Positions 34,045 to 45,438 of a DNA stretch of 64,000 nt are shown here, piece by piece (positions within the stretch are counted from its first letter, which is position 1; the number at the start of each line of letters is the position of its first letter). A program made the translations under genes and the position numbers. Source of the stretch: Cymodocea nodosa (taxonomy: Eukaryota; Streptophyta; Magnoliopsida; Alismatales; Cymodoceaceae); NCBI GenBank assembly GCA_036874045.1, contig CM072335.1, positions 6,096,001 through 6,160,000 of the forward strand, given 5' to 3'. Below the pieces are notes generated by a model. It was not told the DNA's origin, did no database searches, and worked only from the letters and a program-made list of their open reading frames with translations.

Positions 34045-36075
34045 TGTTTGCGTTTTCCCAGCACTACACTAGAAAAACTTGGATTTGTTACTTCTGTTTT
34101 TACTTAGTTAATTTATCTTTATGCCTATTCTTTCTTTTAGAAGTAAACAAACAACCTTTAATACAATTTAGATATTAATTCCAATTTGTACTTTAACTGC
34201 AAGTGCACAATGTCTATTGTATCAATGTGCAAGTATAGGTTGATCCCACAAGGAATTGCTGAAGAACTTGAGAACTATTCGTTTGTTAACTATCAAATTT
34301 ATATATTCAATAAGCTCTCTGTTGACTTACAGTTAACTCAACGGACTAACCTCGTGGACTTGAGTTAACTCCATGAGCCTGTCTTTTCTTTTTAATACTG
34401 CTATTTATAGAGGAATTCAGCCAACCATTGGGCGATTCCATAGATTGTAAATAACATCAATTAAGCTCTTTAATGTTAGTTAACATTGGATTTATCATTA
34501 AGCAATACTAACATTCAGATAATTCAAACAGTAACCATTAAAATCTTTAAGTCTTTTGAACGAACCAATTTCAGTAAACTGTAAAACTAAAACAAACATA
34601 AAACAATCACAACACTGACAAAGATAACATTAATCACGATACAACACTTAAATACAACATACAAACATAGATAAATTGTTTTTGGTATTTTTGTTTTAAT
34701 ATGAACATGGAAATGGGCGAAAGGTGAAATGTAAAGTAATCTCACTTGACAGTAAATACTTCCGACACTACTTGCAACGCGATTACACCACTGAAAATTA
34801 ACCACTTACAATTCTGTTTCCTCTCCCTATAGAATCGCGAGTCCAGAATTGCAAGATAATCTTCTCTTCAGCATATAGGCATCAACCCGAAGCCAAGGCT
34901 AAAAGCTTTACGATCTCCTAAAATATGAGTCGACGCTTGGTGAAAATGGCTTCCCTTCCTACGACGCGATCACTGCTCACAGTGGTTGTCAAGCACTGTG
35001 TATGGCTCGGAATCGACTTGACATCAAGAAAGTATTCTCACAGACCTCCGATGGTTGGTGATTGTGGTGGTGGTAATGATGGTTGGTGTGATACTTCAGA
35101 GAATCGCCGATACTGTCTGCAGAAAGCTCAGTGCTCCTCCTTTGTATATACTAGCCCTCCATCGATCACACCTTTCTTCTTTTTCTTCTTTTCTTTTATA
35201 TTTCTTTAGTAGCAACTGCTTTTGCTTGAATGGTCGGTTGAATTTCCTTCATTCGTATCAACATTGATGCTTTCTTCTCCTTGCATGATACGTGCAAACG
35301 TGGTTTCTTCTCTTCCAACTGTTTGTTCCTACAACCGCTACAGTGGCATATTAGAAAATATAAAGAAATAAGCTGCTAACATAATGCGTTACCTTAGTGT
35401 ATATTCATGTAACTCAACGCGTACAGTTATGCTAACTTAACGAGTTAAACATGTGCATCTCACGTGATATACTAAAGCATTTAAATTCAACACGTGCATA
35501 AATTTAACTATCTGATGCTCAGGTGCATTTCGAATACTAATAAACTTAACTATCCGATGCTCAGATGCATTTCGGATAGTTACAAATAACTCACCGATAT
35601 ATAACTTAAGTAAATCTACCAGATCTCAACACGTGTCCGCAGTAGTTTAATCATAAAATAACATTTTGGAGAGTTACAGGTCTAACTATCTGATGCCTAG
35701 TTGCAATTTCGGATAGTTATAGATAACTAACTGAAAGTTCACTTAAGTCATGCCTTATGGTTTCGACACGTGTACTTTAGGAAATAATAAAATATTCTCT
35801 CAAAACATAACTTTCGAATATGTTCAGTATGTTAAACATAATTGTCTGAATTATCAGAAAATTCGGATATTTAAGAATTTCACAGCCTGCAACTTACCGA
35901 TAGTTTAGAAATATACTAAATTAACATTAATTCCTCCAAATTAAGCAGATTCTTCAATTAAAGCATATAACAGTGTAATTATAACATAATGACTTAATTC
36001 TCATATGATAAGCTAAATATTATGCAATTAACCATCATTTAACCGTTAATAATATGCACTTTTTCATTCTAAACA
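34045..36075 (-). repeat. AthE 5' LTR (2031 bp)
   Basis: Same ends as the 3' LTR (TGTTTGCG ... CTAAACA). TATA region at 35194-35203; shared cassette at 35373-35494. Differences from the 3' LTR are mostly transitions plus small indels. Confidence 0.9.
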
Positions 36076-36080
36076 GGGAG
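36076..36080. repeat. AthE target-site duplication, right copy
   Basis: GGGAG here pairs with AGGAG at 19011-19015. SirB shows the undisturbed sequence AAAAAGGGGGAGATTGTTG, so the left copy carries one G-to-A change. Confidence 0.8.
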
Positions 36081-36082
36081 AT

Positions 36083-36780
36083 TGTTGAGTATTTTGTTTT
36101 GATGATGTGTGCTGAATGAAAATAATCATATTTTCTCAATTACTATTGCTTGTGAAAAGAAATGAAAATCATCAATTAATACAGAAAAATCTTACTGACA
36201 TAAATACTTGTTTGTATTGGATCTGAAATTATATTAAGTTAATAACTAGTTGTTTCATTGCATTAATTTTTCATTTAACTAAACGTTAAGTTAATGTGTG
36301 TTTTTTTTGAAAAGCATGATAAATTTTAAAGTTATATCTTCTGTATCATGAACAGTGCACGTTAAGACAACTTGATAAGTTAGAGTGTTATTTGTATAGA
36401 GGTCACGTCAGAACTCGTTAAGTTAGAGGCTTAAAGGTTAAAATAGGTCACGTAAGAACTCGTTAAGTTAGTGTTATACACGTGGTGAAATTATAAGTTA
36501 CGAATGTTATATTATATCACGTGAGGTGCACATGTTTAACTCGTTAAGTTAGCATAATTAAACACATTGAGTTGCTATATTGAACACTAAGGCAATGTGT
36601 TAGGTTAGCGTTATAAACTTAAGTTGTTATTTTTGCACGTGGTAAAATTCTTAATATAAAAACATTTGTATATTACTGGTTCGTTGAGTTATCGTAACAC
36701 CACGGAGATAGTTCGTTGAGTTAGCTACAGTACTTATCATGTGAAATGGCACATGAGGAACTCGTTAAGTTAGAAATGTT
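36083..36780 (+). repeat. SirA 3' LTR, first part
   Basis: Starts TGTTGAGTATTTTG like the 5' LTR and matches it until the SirG insertion. The cassette shared with gypsy LTRs lies at about 36505-36620. It continues at 43936. Confidence 0.9.
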
Positions 36781-38793
36781 TGTTAGGAACGAATGGCTTC
36801 ACCAGAGGGGGGGTGAATGGAGAATAGTGTGAATTTAAGCCTATTTTTCACTTTACTAACTAATTTGATTAATCAGTTTTCACAAGTAATAATCAGATAA
36901 AAATATCATGCATAGTGGAAATAAAGGTAAGAAACACAAGAGAATTTTAGGTGGTTCACCAACTCGGCTAGTCCACCCCCAATGGTCACTTGGGCTTCAC
37001 TAAGTGTCTCAACACTTGTACACTTGCTTTTAGGTTGAAGCAAGAACCAACCACATAGAAGTTTTTAGGTATAAACTTCAGAAAACCAACACTCAGAAGT
37101 TTTCAGGTATAAACTCCAAAAAACCAACCTCTTGAGTTTTCAGGTCGAAACTCAAACCAACAACTAAATGTAGCTTTTAGGTTGAAGCCATGAACCAAAT
37201 GATCATTGTTGGATCAGACTTTCAGCACATGGAGAGCTTTAAGAATCTTCTTGTAAATCCAGCTTTCAATCGATTCTTTGTTGAACTGAATTTGAGCTTT
37301 CTTCTATATCAGTAATTGATCTGCAATGTATACTGTATCTCTGTATGTATATGAGCAAAAAGCTATCTAAATCCGTTGTCTGTATCTTGTATATATACTT
37401 GATATGTACAACGATCATATTTTCTTCCAACGGATTTATTTTACTGTACTTGATTAGCCTCAAGTCCCAATACGGCAAGTGACCATTCAGAAAATCATTT
37501 CAAGATATCTTACCGATTTTCCTGTTCTTTTAGATAGTTAGCTATGCAACTCTCCGAAGAGTATTTGTAACTCACCGAAAGATCACTTAACCTTAACTGC
37601 CAGGTACGATTCTAGAATATTTAAATGTGAGCTGTCATTCAATCGGATACTTATAACTGTAACTCATCGAACAGTTATGTACTTGTCGGATAGTTTGTCT
37701 CTGTTAACTTTTCGATTACTTTAATTCAGCACGTGTATAAAGGCTGACTTAAGTTTCGGAAGGTTATCCCTGTAACTCACCGAAATGCTTTAGGATTTTA
37801 GATAGTTATTGTTTTAACTCTCCGAAAACTTATTTGAGCCATTCTTTGGAATTATGCACGTGGGAAATTCAATGACTTAAGTTTCGGATGGTTAAACTGT
37901 AACTCACCGAAACTCTTTTGAAACCTTAGATAGTTATCTTTCTAACTCTCCGAAAACCCATTTGAGCATCTGTCTGGAATTCTGCACGTGGGAAATTCAC
38001 TGACTTAAGTTTCGGATAATTAAACTGTAACTCACCGAAACTCTCTTCAAATTTTGGATAGTTATCTTTCTAACTCTCCGAAAACCTAAATGATCTTCTT
38101 TCTGGAATTCTACACGTGGCAATTTCAATAACTTAAGTTTCGGATAGTTAAACTGTAACTTATCGAAACTCTCTTTGAAATTTCGGATAGTTATCTAACT
38201 CTCCGATTTTCCCTTTTAAGCTTTCAACTACCGGCTTCTCCATTTTGCACGTGCATAATAAAATGACTAAAGTTCCGGAAAGTTATGCTTGTAACTTACC
38301 GAAAAACTCGAATAGTTATCTAGCTCTTCGAAAAGAAAACTCGGATAGTTATATAACTCTCCGACAAGTCCTTTAAGCTTCCGTTTTGTATTTCTGCACG
38401 TGGTTTATTGAATGACTTAACTTTCGGATAGTTATACCTATAACTCTCCGAAAAGTCCTTTAAGCTTTCGGATAGTTAACTCCTTAACTATCCGATCATT
38501 CAATCCCCTTAACTGTTTGATTAAATAACTCTCTGAAGGCTTTACAATTTCTGATAGTTATTCTTCTAACTGTTTGATAGTATTGCTGCTGCTTTAAACT
38601 TACTCTTCAGACCTTTAACTGTCTGATTTTCCTATAACTTTAAGGCAGTATTATCTAGAAACTTCTCTATCTGTTCATCTGCATGGAATTTCTTCTATCT
38701 GCCTTTTGATCTAATGCTGCACTGACTTAACTGTGAAATACAATATGTTTCCTCACATAGGTTTTGCATTATCAAAATACTAGGGTCTTAACA
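36781..38793 (-). repeat. SirG 3' LTR (2013 bp)
   Basis: Its U3 (about 37545-38630) is a degenerate tandem array with a period near 130 bases. Each unit carries CACGTGG, TGACTTAAG and two stem-loop motifs of TTTCGGATAGTTA facing TAACTCACCGAAA or TAACTCTCCGAAA. A TATA-like GTATATATAC lies at about 37389-37398. Confidence 0.85.
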
Positions 38794-40440
38794 ATCTCCC
38801 CCTTTTTGATAATGACAAAAACCTTTACATTAAAGTACATGTATTTCACTCCCTAGATTGTTTCTATACATTCAATCACATAGAAACTAAGTAAAGTAAA
38901 GAATTACAATAAATACAATGAAGTTAATTTTTTGCCTTGACTTTGTGTTGGGAAAGCTCCCCCTACCTTCTATGTAATTTTCTATATTCTTCTCCCCCTT
39001 TTTGTCATTAGATAAAAGGAGTTCCACAATTTTCTTTTGTTGAATTTTCTTCCCCCCCTTTTGTCATTAAATTTGTATCTGATGATATACCAAATTTCTA
39101 ATCTCTATAATCCCGTCAAATATCAAGTTGTGAAAAGAATCAAATGCATCAATATCATCAATTACCAATTTTTGATTTTTCATCAAATGTAGACTATTGA
39201 TGTGTAGATCTCAATTGTTGAGATATTTTCATCATTGCAGTCTATTTTCTTCTTTTCCTTTGATTTGTGCTGCTTTTCTTCTTTCTTATTTGAGCATAGT
39301 ATCAATTGAAGTGTCAATTTCTTTAATCCTTGTCTGATGCCAGTTGTTGACATTCTATCATCTGAGAAGTCAGTAATTGCTCTCCTGATTTGTGATATTT
39401 CTTCCTTTGTTTTCGTGTAATTATTGCATCATCTGTAAAAACTGAAAATAGTAAAATGCCAATGGTTAAGGTAGCAATTTATAAATATGCAGTTAATATT
39501 TGTAATTTCTACCACATGCTCTCCCCCTATTTGTATGGAGGTTCTCTAATTTATAATAGCAAGCTATAGGCTCTCCCCCTATATGCATGCCCTCTTTATA
39601 CACTTTTATTTTGTACTAAAGTAACATTCTGAATTCTCTTCATATAGTAGGTTCTCCCCCTACTTATATGTTTTTCCTTGAAGACAAATTTGTTGCAACT
39701 GTTCTGCAAAATGAATGTCATATATGATACCAATTGAACTAAATACCAATTGTTAATCAAAAATATCATAAAAGATTTTCAATCAATTTGCTTCTGACTC
39801 CAATTCGTTTATCTTCTCTTGGATCTTTGTTTCAAGTGGTTCTTCTATTTGTAGAAGATAATTTGAAGACTGTAATCTGTCTACTGCAGATTTTGGTTGT
39901 CGTTTGATGAATTTGATTTCCCTGCATTTGTAGTCATTCAACATGACTCGTGCAAGCCTTGTTTCCTTTAAAGAACATGATTCAATCATTGATGCTACTT
40001 TTGATGTCAATTGTTAATTTCAGAATATCATAACTGATTCTTAACTAGTTATCAATTGTTTGGCTTCTAAAAAAAATTTCTCTTCACGAGATTCTACTTA
40101 TTCTGATAACACTTGTTTCTAACTGTTGCACATATTTCTCTCCTTGAGCATCAAGATTTTAGGCACAATTTTCACTCAGTCTAAGTGAGCACTTTCTACC
40201 AATTTATGGTGCCTCTTGTAATACCAAAATTTTACTGTCATAACTGGTTTGGAGCTATAGATCAACTACCCCCCCTAAACCATATAATCCTGCAATTCAA
40301 ACAGAAATAGATTTTGGTATCCATACTTTCTTGGGTCCATAAGTGTTAGTCTTGAAAATATTTAGTTTATTGCCTTTTGGCAACCACATTGAACCAGATC
40401 TTCTTTTGATGGCAAACACTGTTGTACCATCTCTATAAGA
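38794..40440 (-). other. SirG 3' internal region with repeated polypurine tracts
   Basis: No gene I can support. On the minus strand AGGGGGAG-like tracts recur at about 38794-38807, 38957-38965, 38993-39004, 39050-39062, 39517-39527, 39567-39577 and 39651-39661. Repeated tracts are a Sirevirus trait; the LTR-proximal one is the functional candidate. The small frame at 39783-40010 resembles nothing I know. Downstream of gag, codons such as GPKKVWIPK at about 40320-40345 are the usual lead-in to protease, after which coding stops. Confidence 0.6.
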
Positions 40441-41815
40441 TCAGATAACACCACCACAGTAGGGTATTTCATGTGGAGTAGCATACCCTAGGCTAAGTTT
40501 ATTAGAATTGTATCTTTGAGAACCAATGATTTGATCTAATCCTTTCTGTCCATTGGTAAATTTATGCATAGTATTTTTCAGATCAGTGATTTCAGATTTC
40601 AATTTTTCATTTTCATTTATCAGTTCATCATTATAGCATTTCCTATCTTCAACAAGCAGATTTTCAAGTTCAGTATGTGCTTCTTTTAAACATGCAATTA
40701 AATGCTTAATTTCCTTTTTATACTTTTTGCATTTAACATATAAACTATCAACAGTAGACAAAAGAATATTTACATCTAGATTATCATTGTCTACATCAGA
40801 ATCACTTTGAGATGAAGTGGAACATACCTCTTGTGCTGTATAGCACACGTTTACTAGTACCTTTTCATCTGAACTAGATGAGCTATTAGAAGAATTACTG
40901 TCATCCCAAGCAGCCTTCAATGCCTTTTTCTTTTTGTAGCTCCTCTTCTTCTTCTTCATTTCTTTTTCTTCTTGTTGTTGCAGTGGACAATCAGGTTGTA
41001 TATGTCCATGTTTCTTGCATTTAAAGTATATTGGTGCATTGCTTTTTGATGTACTAGCATGATTCTTTTTCTTCATCCATTTTCTGAATTTTCTAGCCAA
41101 TAGCACAACTTCATCATCATCCGAGCTTTGAAGTTCTTGTGTTGATGGAAAGGCTAGTTCTTTCTTTGTTTTAGTTTTCTTTTTACCATTACCTTCCTCA
41201 ACTTCCCATTCCTTCATTTGAACTTCATGGGCCAACAGGTTGCCCATTAAATCCTCTATTGAGTATTTGTTGAGGTCTTTGGAATCTTGTATCGATGTAG
41301 ACTTTTGCTTCCATTCCACAGTTAAGCTTTTGAGGATTTTCTGTACCTGTTCACAGACAGAAAATTCTTTTCCCAAACCTCTTAAGCCATTAATAATCTC
41401 AGTGAATCTTGAAAATATATTAGTGATAGTTTCATCATCAAGCATTTTAAATAATTCAAGCTTTCTGAGTAAAATGCTTATTTTAGTGTCTTTCACTTGG
41501 CTGGTTCCTTCAAAGGTTATTTGAAGAGTGTTCCAAGCCTCGTGAGTAGATTTTCAAGCTGAAACTTTATTATATTGTTCAGTAGATAGATAAGGCATAG
41601 TAAATAATATTCAGCCCTCGAGCATCCATTTGGATGATTCTCTCATCCTCCTCAATCCAGTCATCCTCATGACTAGGTGGAATAGGTGTTCCTAGAACAA
41701 CCATTTTCCATAAACTCACATTTGAGCTTCTGAGGAAACATTCCATCCTGTTTTTCCAGTAATTATAATTAATACCATCAAACAAGGGAGGACGATGGAT
41801 GTTTTGTGAAAAGAT
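40441..41815 (-). pseudogene. SirG gag
   Basis: UBN2-type gag: FDGINYNYWKNRM, EAWNTLQITFEGTSQVKDTK, LGKEFSVCEQVQKILKSL and a zinc knuckle in which the first Cys is Tyr (YFKCKKHGHIQPDC). A long coiled-coil-like C-terminus follows (LIACLKEAHTELENLL, NENEKLKSEITDLKNTM). I find no ATG upstream of the first domain. One stop falls near 41560, and a stop at 40441 precedes the gag-protease linker. The largest piece, 351 codons, is open. Confidence 0.8.
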
Positions 41816-41858
41816 GCTATGATCTCAGATGGTTAAATCTATAAAAAGAGATCAACCT

Positions 41859-41870
41859 GCTCTGATACCA
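41859..41870 (-). other. SirG primer binding site
   Basis: Minus-strand TGGTATCAGAGC, the full initiator tRNA-Met complement, two bases from the LTR. Confidence 0.9.
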
Positions 41871-41872
41871 AT

Positions 41873-43930
41873 TGTTAGGAATGAATGGCTTCACTAGAGG
41901 GGGGGTGAATGGAGAACAATGTGAATTTAAGCCTATTTTTCACTTTACTAACTAATTTGATTAATCAGTTTGCACAAGTAATAATCAGATAAAAATATCA
42001 TGCGCAGCGGAAATAAAGGTAAGAAGCACAAGAGAATTTTAGGTGGTTCACCAACTCGGCTAGTCCACCCCCAAGGGTCACTTGGGCTTCACTAAGTGTC
42101 TCAACATTTATATACTTGCTTTCAGGTCCAAGCAAGAACTAACCACACAGAAGTTTTGAGGTATAAACTTCAAAAAACCAACACTCAGAAGTTTTCAGGT
42201 ATAAACTCCAGAAAACCAACCTCTTGAGTTTTTCAGTCGAAACTCAAACCAACAATTGAATGTAGCTTTTAGGTTGAAGCCATGAACCAAATGATCCTTC
42301 TTGGATCAGACTTTCAGCACATGGAGAGCTTTAAGAATCTTCTTGTAAATCCAACTTTCAATCGATTCTTTGTTGAACTGAATTTGAGCTTTCTTCTATA
42401 TCAGTAATTGATCTGCAATGTATACTGTATCTCTATATGTATATGAGCAAAAAGTTATCTAAATCCGTTGTCTGTATCTTGTATATATACCTGATATGTA
42501 CAATGATCATATTTTCTTCCAACGGATGTATTCTACTATACTTGATTAGCCTCAAGTCCCAATACGGCAAGTGACCATTTAGAAAATCGTTTCAAGATAT
42601 CTTACCAATTTTCTTGTTCTTTCGGATAGTTAGCTATGCAACTCTCCGAAGAGTATCTATAACTCATCGAAAGATCACTTAACCTTAACTACCAGGTAAG
42701 ATTCTAAAATATTTAAATGTGAGCTATCATTCAATCGGATACTTATAACTGTAACTCACCGAACAATTATGTACTTGTCGGATAGTTTGTCTCTGTTAAC
42801 TTTTCAATTGCTTTAATTCAGTACGTGCATAAAGGCTGACTTAAATTTCGGAAGGTTATCCATGTAACTCATCGAAATGCTTCAGGATTTCAGATAGTTA
42901 TTTTTCTAACTCTCCGAAAACTTATTTGAGCCACTCTTTGGAATTCTGCACGTGGGAAATTCATTGACTTAAGTTTCGGATGGTTAAACTGTAACTCACT
43001 AAAACTCTTTTGAAATCTCAGATAGTTATCTTTCTAACTCTCCAAAAACCCATTTGAGCATTTGTCTGGAATTTTGCACGTGGGAAATTCACTGACTTAA
43101 GTTTCGGATAGTTAAACTGTAACTCACCGAAACTCTCTTGAAATTTCGGATAGTTATCTTTCTAACTCTCCAAAAACCTAAATGATCTTCTTTCTAGAAT
43201 TCTGCACATGGCAATTTCAATAACTTAAGTTTCAGATAGTTAAACTGTAACTTACCGAAACTCTCTTTAAAATTTTGGATAGTTATCTAACTCTCCGATT
43301 TTCCCTTTTAAGCTTTCAACTGTCGGCTTCTCCATTTTGCACGTGCGTAATAAAATGACTTAAGTTCCAGAAAGTTATGCTTGTAACTTACCGAAAACTC
43401 GAATAGTTATCTAACTCTCCGAAAAGAAAATAGTTATCTAACTCTCCGAAAAGAAAATAGTTATCTAACTCTCCGACAAGTCCTTTAAGCTTCCATTCTG
43501 TATTTTTGCACGTGGTTTATTGAATGACTTAACTTTTGGATAGTTATACCTGTAACTCTCCGAAAAGTCCTTTAAGCTTCCGGATAGTTAACTCCTTAAC
43601 TATCCGATCATTCAATCCCCTTAACTATCCGATCATTCAATCCCCTTAACTGTCTGGTTTAATAATTCTCCGAAGGCTTTACAATTTCAGATAGTTATTC
43701 TTCTAACTGTCCGATAGTATTGCTGCTGCTTTAAACTTACTCTTCGGACCTGTAACTATCCGATTTTCCTGTAACTTTAAGGTAGTATTATCTGGAAACT
43801 TCTCCATCTATTCATTTGCATGGAATTTGTTCTACCTGCCTTCTGATCTAATGCTGCACTGACTTAACGTTGAAATACAATATGTTTCCTCACATAGATT
43901 TTGCATTATCAAAATACTAGGGTCCTAACA
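41873..43930 (-). repeat. SirG 5' LTR (2058 bp)
   Basis: Near-copy of the 3' LTR. CACGTG-bearing units start at about 42947, 43077, 43203 (CACATG), 43338 and 43507, spaced 126 to 169 bases. Short local duplications of GAAAATAGTTATCTAACTCT-type units occur at 43420-43475 and of TTAACTATCCGATCATTC at 43592-43640. A TATA-like GTATATATAC is at 42481-42490, downstream of the array in element orientation. Confidence 0.9.
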
Positions 43931-43935
43931 ATGTT

Positions 43936-44706
43936 AAGTTAATATCTACTTGTGTTACTCGTTTAGTTAACATTAAAGTAACAACTTCTTATTACACTAA
44001 TGAAAATTTTTAGACGAGAAAGTTTATTTTGCAGTAAATTTTTTAAAGATCCAAGACTAATGATTAAAGAAAATTTGAAATTAAACGTGGGTCAGAACGT
44101 GTGTGTTTCGATGAAGGAAAAGAAAAGACGTAAAGATGTGGAAAACTGGTAGTGATTAAACGTGGAGGATATGCATGAAATGAAGATATAGTATAAAAGG
44201 CATAGAGTTCTCGTTGATCAAACTATCCTTGCACACAAATTGAAAAATCTTTTCAAGGATCAAACTACCCCTGCACACCAAAAGAAAAATCTTTTCAGGG
44301 ATTAAAAATACTTCTTCAGGGAAAAACTCTCAGGTGGAAGAAAATTCAGTGAAGCATAAAAAGGTAAGATTTTCGTCACTGAAGATTTGAAGTATCAGAA
44401 GAAAGCAAATTCAATGAAGCATAAAAAGACAAGATATTCGTCACTAAAGAATTGCTGAAGAAGAAAGAAGAAGAAGAAGAAGAAGAAGAAAGATTTTAAA
44501 CAGCGAGAAATGTTTTAAATTTCGTAAATTAGTTTTCTCTGTTTGTAGTTATGAAATGGTTTAGATGAAATATGGTATCGATATATAATTGCATCTACAA
44601 TTTCTGAGGAGAATTGAATTGTATATTGTAATTGAAACCTTGAATAAAAATGATTTTATGGAAACAGTGTCTTGACTTGTTTTTGAGTTTTAAAGTTTCA
44701 ATTATA
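43936..44706 (+). repeat. SirA 3' LTR, second part
   Basis: Continues the LTR after SirG, with the TATA region (about 44190), the GAA repeat (44458-44490) and the GTTTCAATTATAT end segment. The final 50 to 70 bases including CCTACA are missing, and AthD sequence follows at once. Confidence 0.85.
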
Positions 44707-45438
44707 TTCTACTCTTACTTCTTCTACAATTCCAAAGGAACTTTTTGGAATTTTTAGAATAGGTTTAAGTCTTTGTCCATTTACTTTAAATATATTTTGA
44801 TTTTTAGAATTTTCAATTTCAATAGCTTCATAGGAATAAATATTTCAAATTATGTAAGGTTCTGCCCATCTAGATCTTAATTTTCCTAGATGATTATGAA
44901 GTCTAGTCATGTAAAGATATACTTCTTGTCCTATTTCAAAAGTTTTTGGAATAATTTTCTTGTCATGCTAAAACTTCATTTTCTCTTTTTCTTTTACAAT
45001 TTTCGAATAAGCTTCATTCCTAAATTCTTCTAATTCAATCAATTGCATTTTTCTATTTTCAGTAGCTTGATTTAAATTAGTTTTTAGAGTTTTTAATGCC
45101 CAATAAGCTTTATGTTCAATTTCAGTTGGTAAATGACAACTTTTTCCATATACTATCCTAAAAGGTGACATACCTAAGCTTGTTTTATAAGCAGTTCTAT
45201 AAGCCTAAAGTGCATCTATCAATTTATTAGCCCAATCTGTTCTAGTAGGATTTACTACTTTTTCTAAGATTAACTTAATTTGTTTGTTTGCACTTTCTAC
45301 TTATCCACTTGTTTGCGGATGATATAATGTTGCTATTTTCTGATTTACTCCATATTTCTTCATTAAGGCTTCAAAACTTCTACTACAAAAATGAGTTCCT
45401 CTATCACTAATAATAGCTTTAGGTATTCCAAATCTAGC
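44707..45438 (-). pseudogene. AthD integrase C-terminal part
   Basis: Aligns with AthE 29305-30040: [52 protein letters not shown] and [22 protein letters not shown]. It keeps the Trp and Gln codons that are stops in AthE, and so shows the ancestral residues. Stops occur elsewhere. A solo LTR interrupts it at 45439. Confidence 0.8.

Larger units (their letters stand above)
19016..36075 (-). mobile_element. AthE: complete Athila-like Ty3/gypsy element (17 kb)
   Basis: Both LTRs are present (34045-36075 is 5', 19016-21093 is 3'), with PBS and polypurine tract in the right places and a five-base target duplication (AGGAG/GGGAG, one mismatch). Minus-strand order: zinc-knuckle ORF, PR, RT, RNase H, IN (33954-29284, one frame), accessory ORF (28689-26473), gag core (25527-24298), F-box-like gene (23991-22853), noncoding block, PPT. 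RT-before-IN order, PBS and the Asp-Leu-Gly protease motif indicate Athila/Tat. The first about 225 bases of the two LTRs differ at about 11 places, so the insertion is not very recent. Confidence 0.85.
36781..43930 (-). mobile_element. SirG: gag-only Sirevirus-like element
   Basis: TGTTAGGAACG ... GGGTCCTAACA with a perfect five-base target duplication ATGTT (36776-36780 and 43931-43935). LTRs of 2013 and 2058 bp flank only 3.1 kb of internal sequence. It encodes a gag but no protease, integrase or RT. It must have relied on proteins of a related full element. Orientation is set by the PBS at 41859-41870 and the polypurine tract at 38794-38807. Confidence 0.85.
8695..44706 (+). mobile_element. 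SirA: Sirevirus-like Ty1/copia element, split by AthE and SirG
   Basis: Order on the plus strand: 5' LTR (8695-10258), PBS, gag, PR, IN, RT, RNase H (to 14672), noncoding block, accessory ORF (16256-18519), polypurine tract, then a 3' LTR continued at 36083-36780 and 43936-44706. AthE interrupts it exactly at the polypurine tract and SirG interrupts its 3' LTR. The last about 50 to 70 bases of the 3' LTR are missing at the junction with AthD. Long LTRs, UBN2-type gag and an extra ORF after pol fit the Sirevirus lineage. Frameshifts and stops make it non-autonomous. Confidence 0.85.

Noticed and set aside
36800-38630. Possible satellite or centromeric array
   Set aside because: The repeats are confined to the U3 of an LTR with clear ends and target duplication.
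39783-40010. 75-codon minus-strand frame in SirG
   Set aside because: No similarity I recognise and no second copy in the window; it is in the decayed noncoding part.
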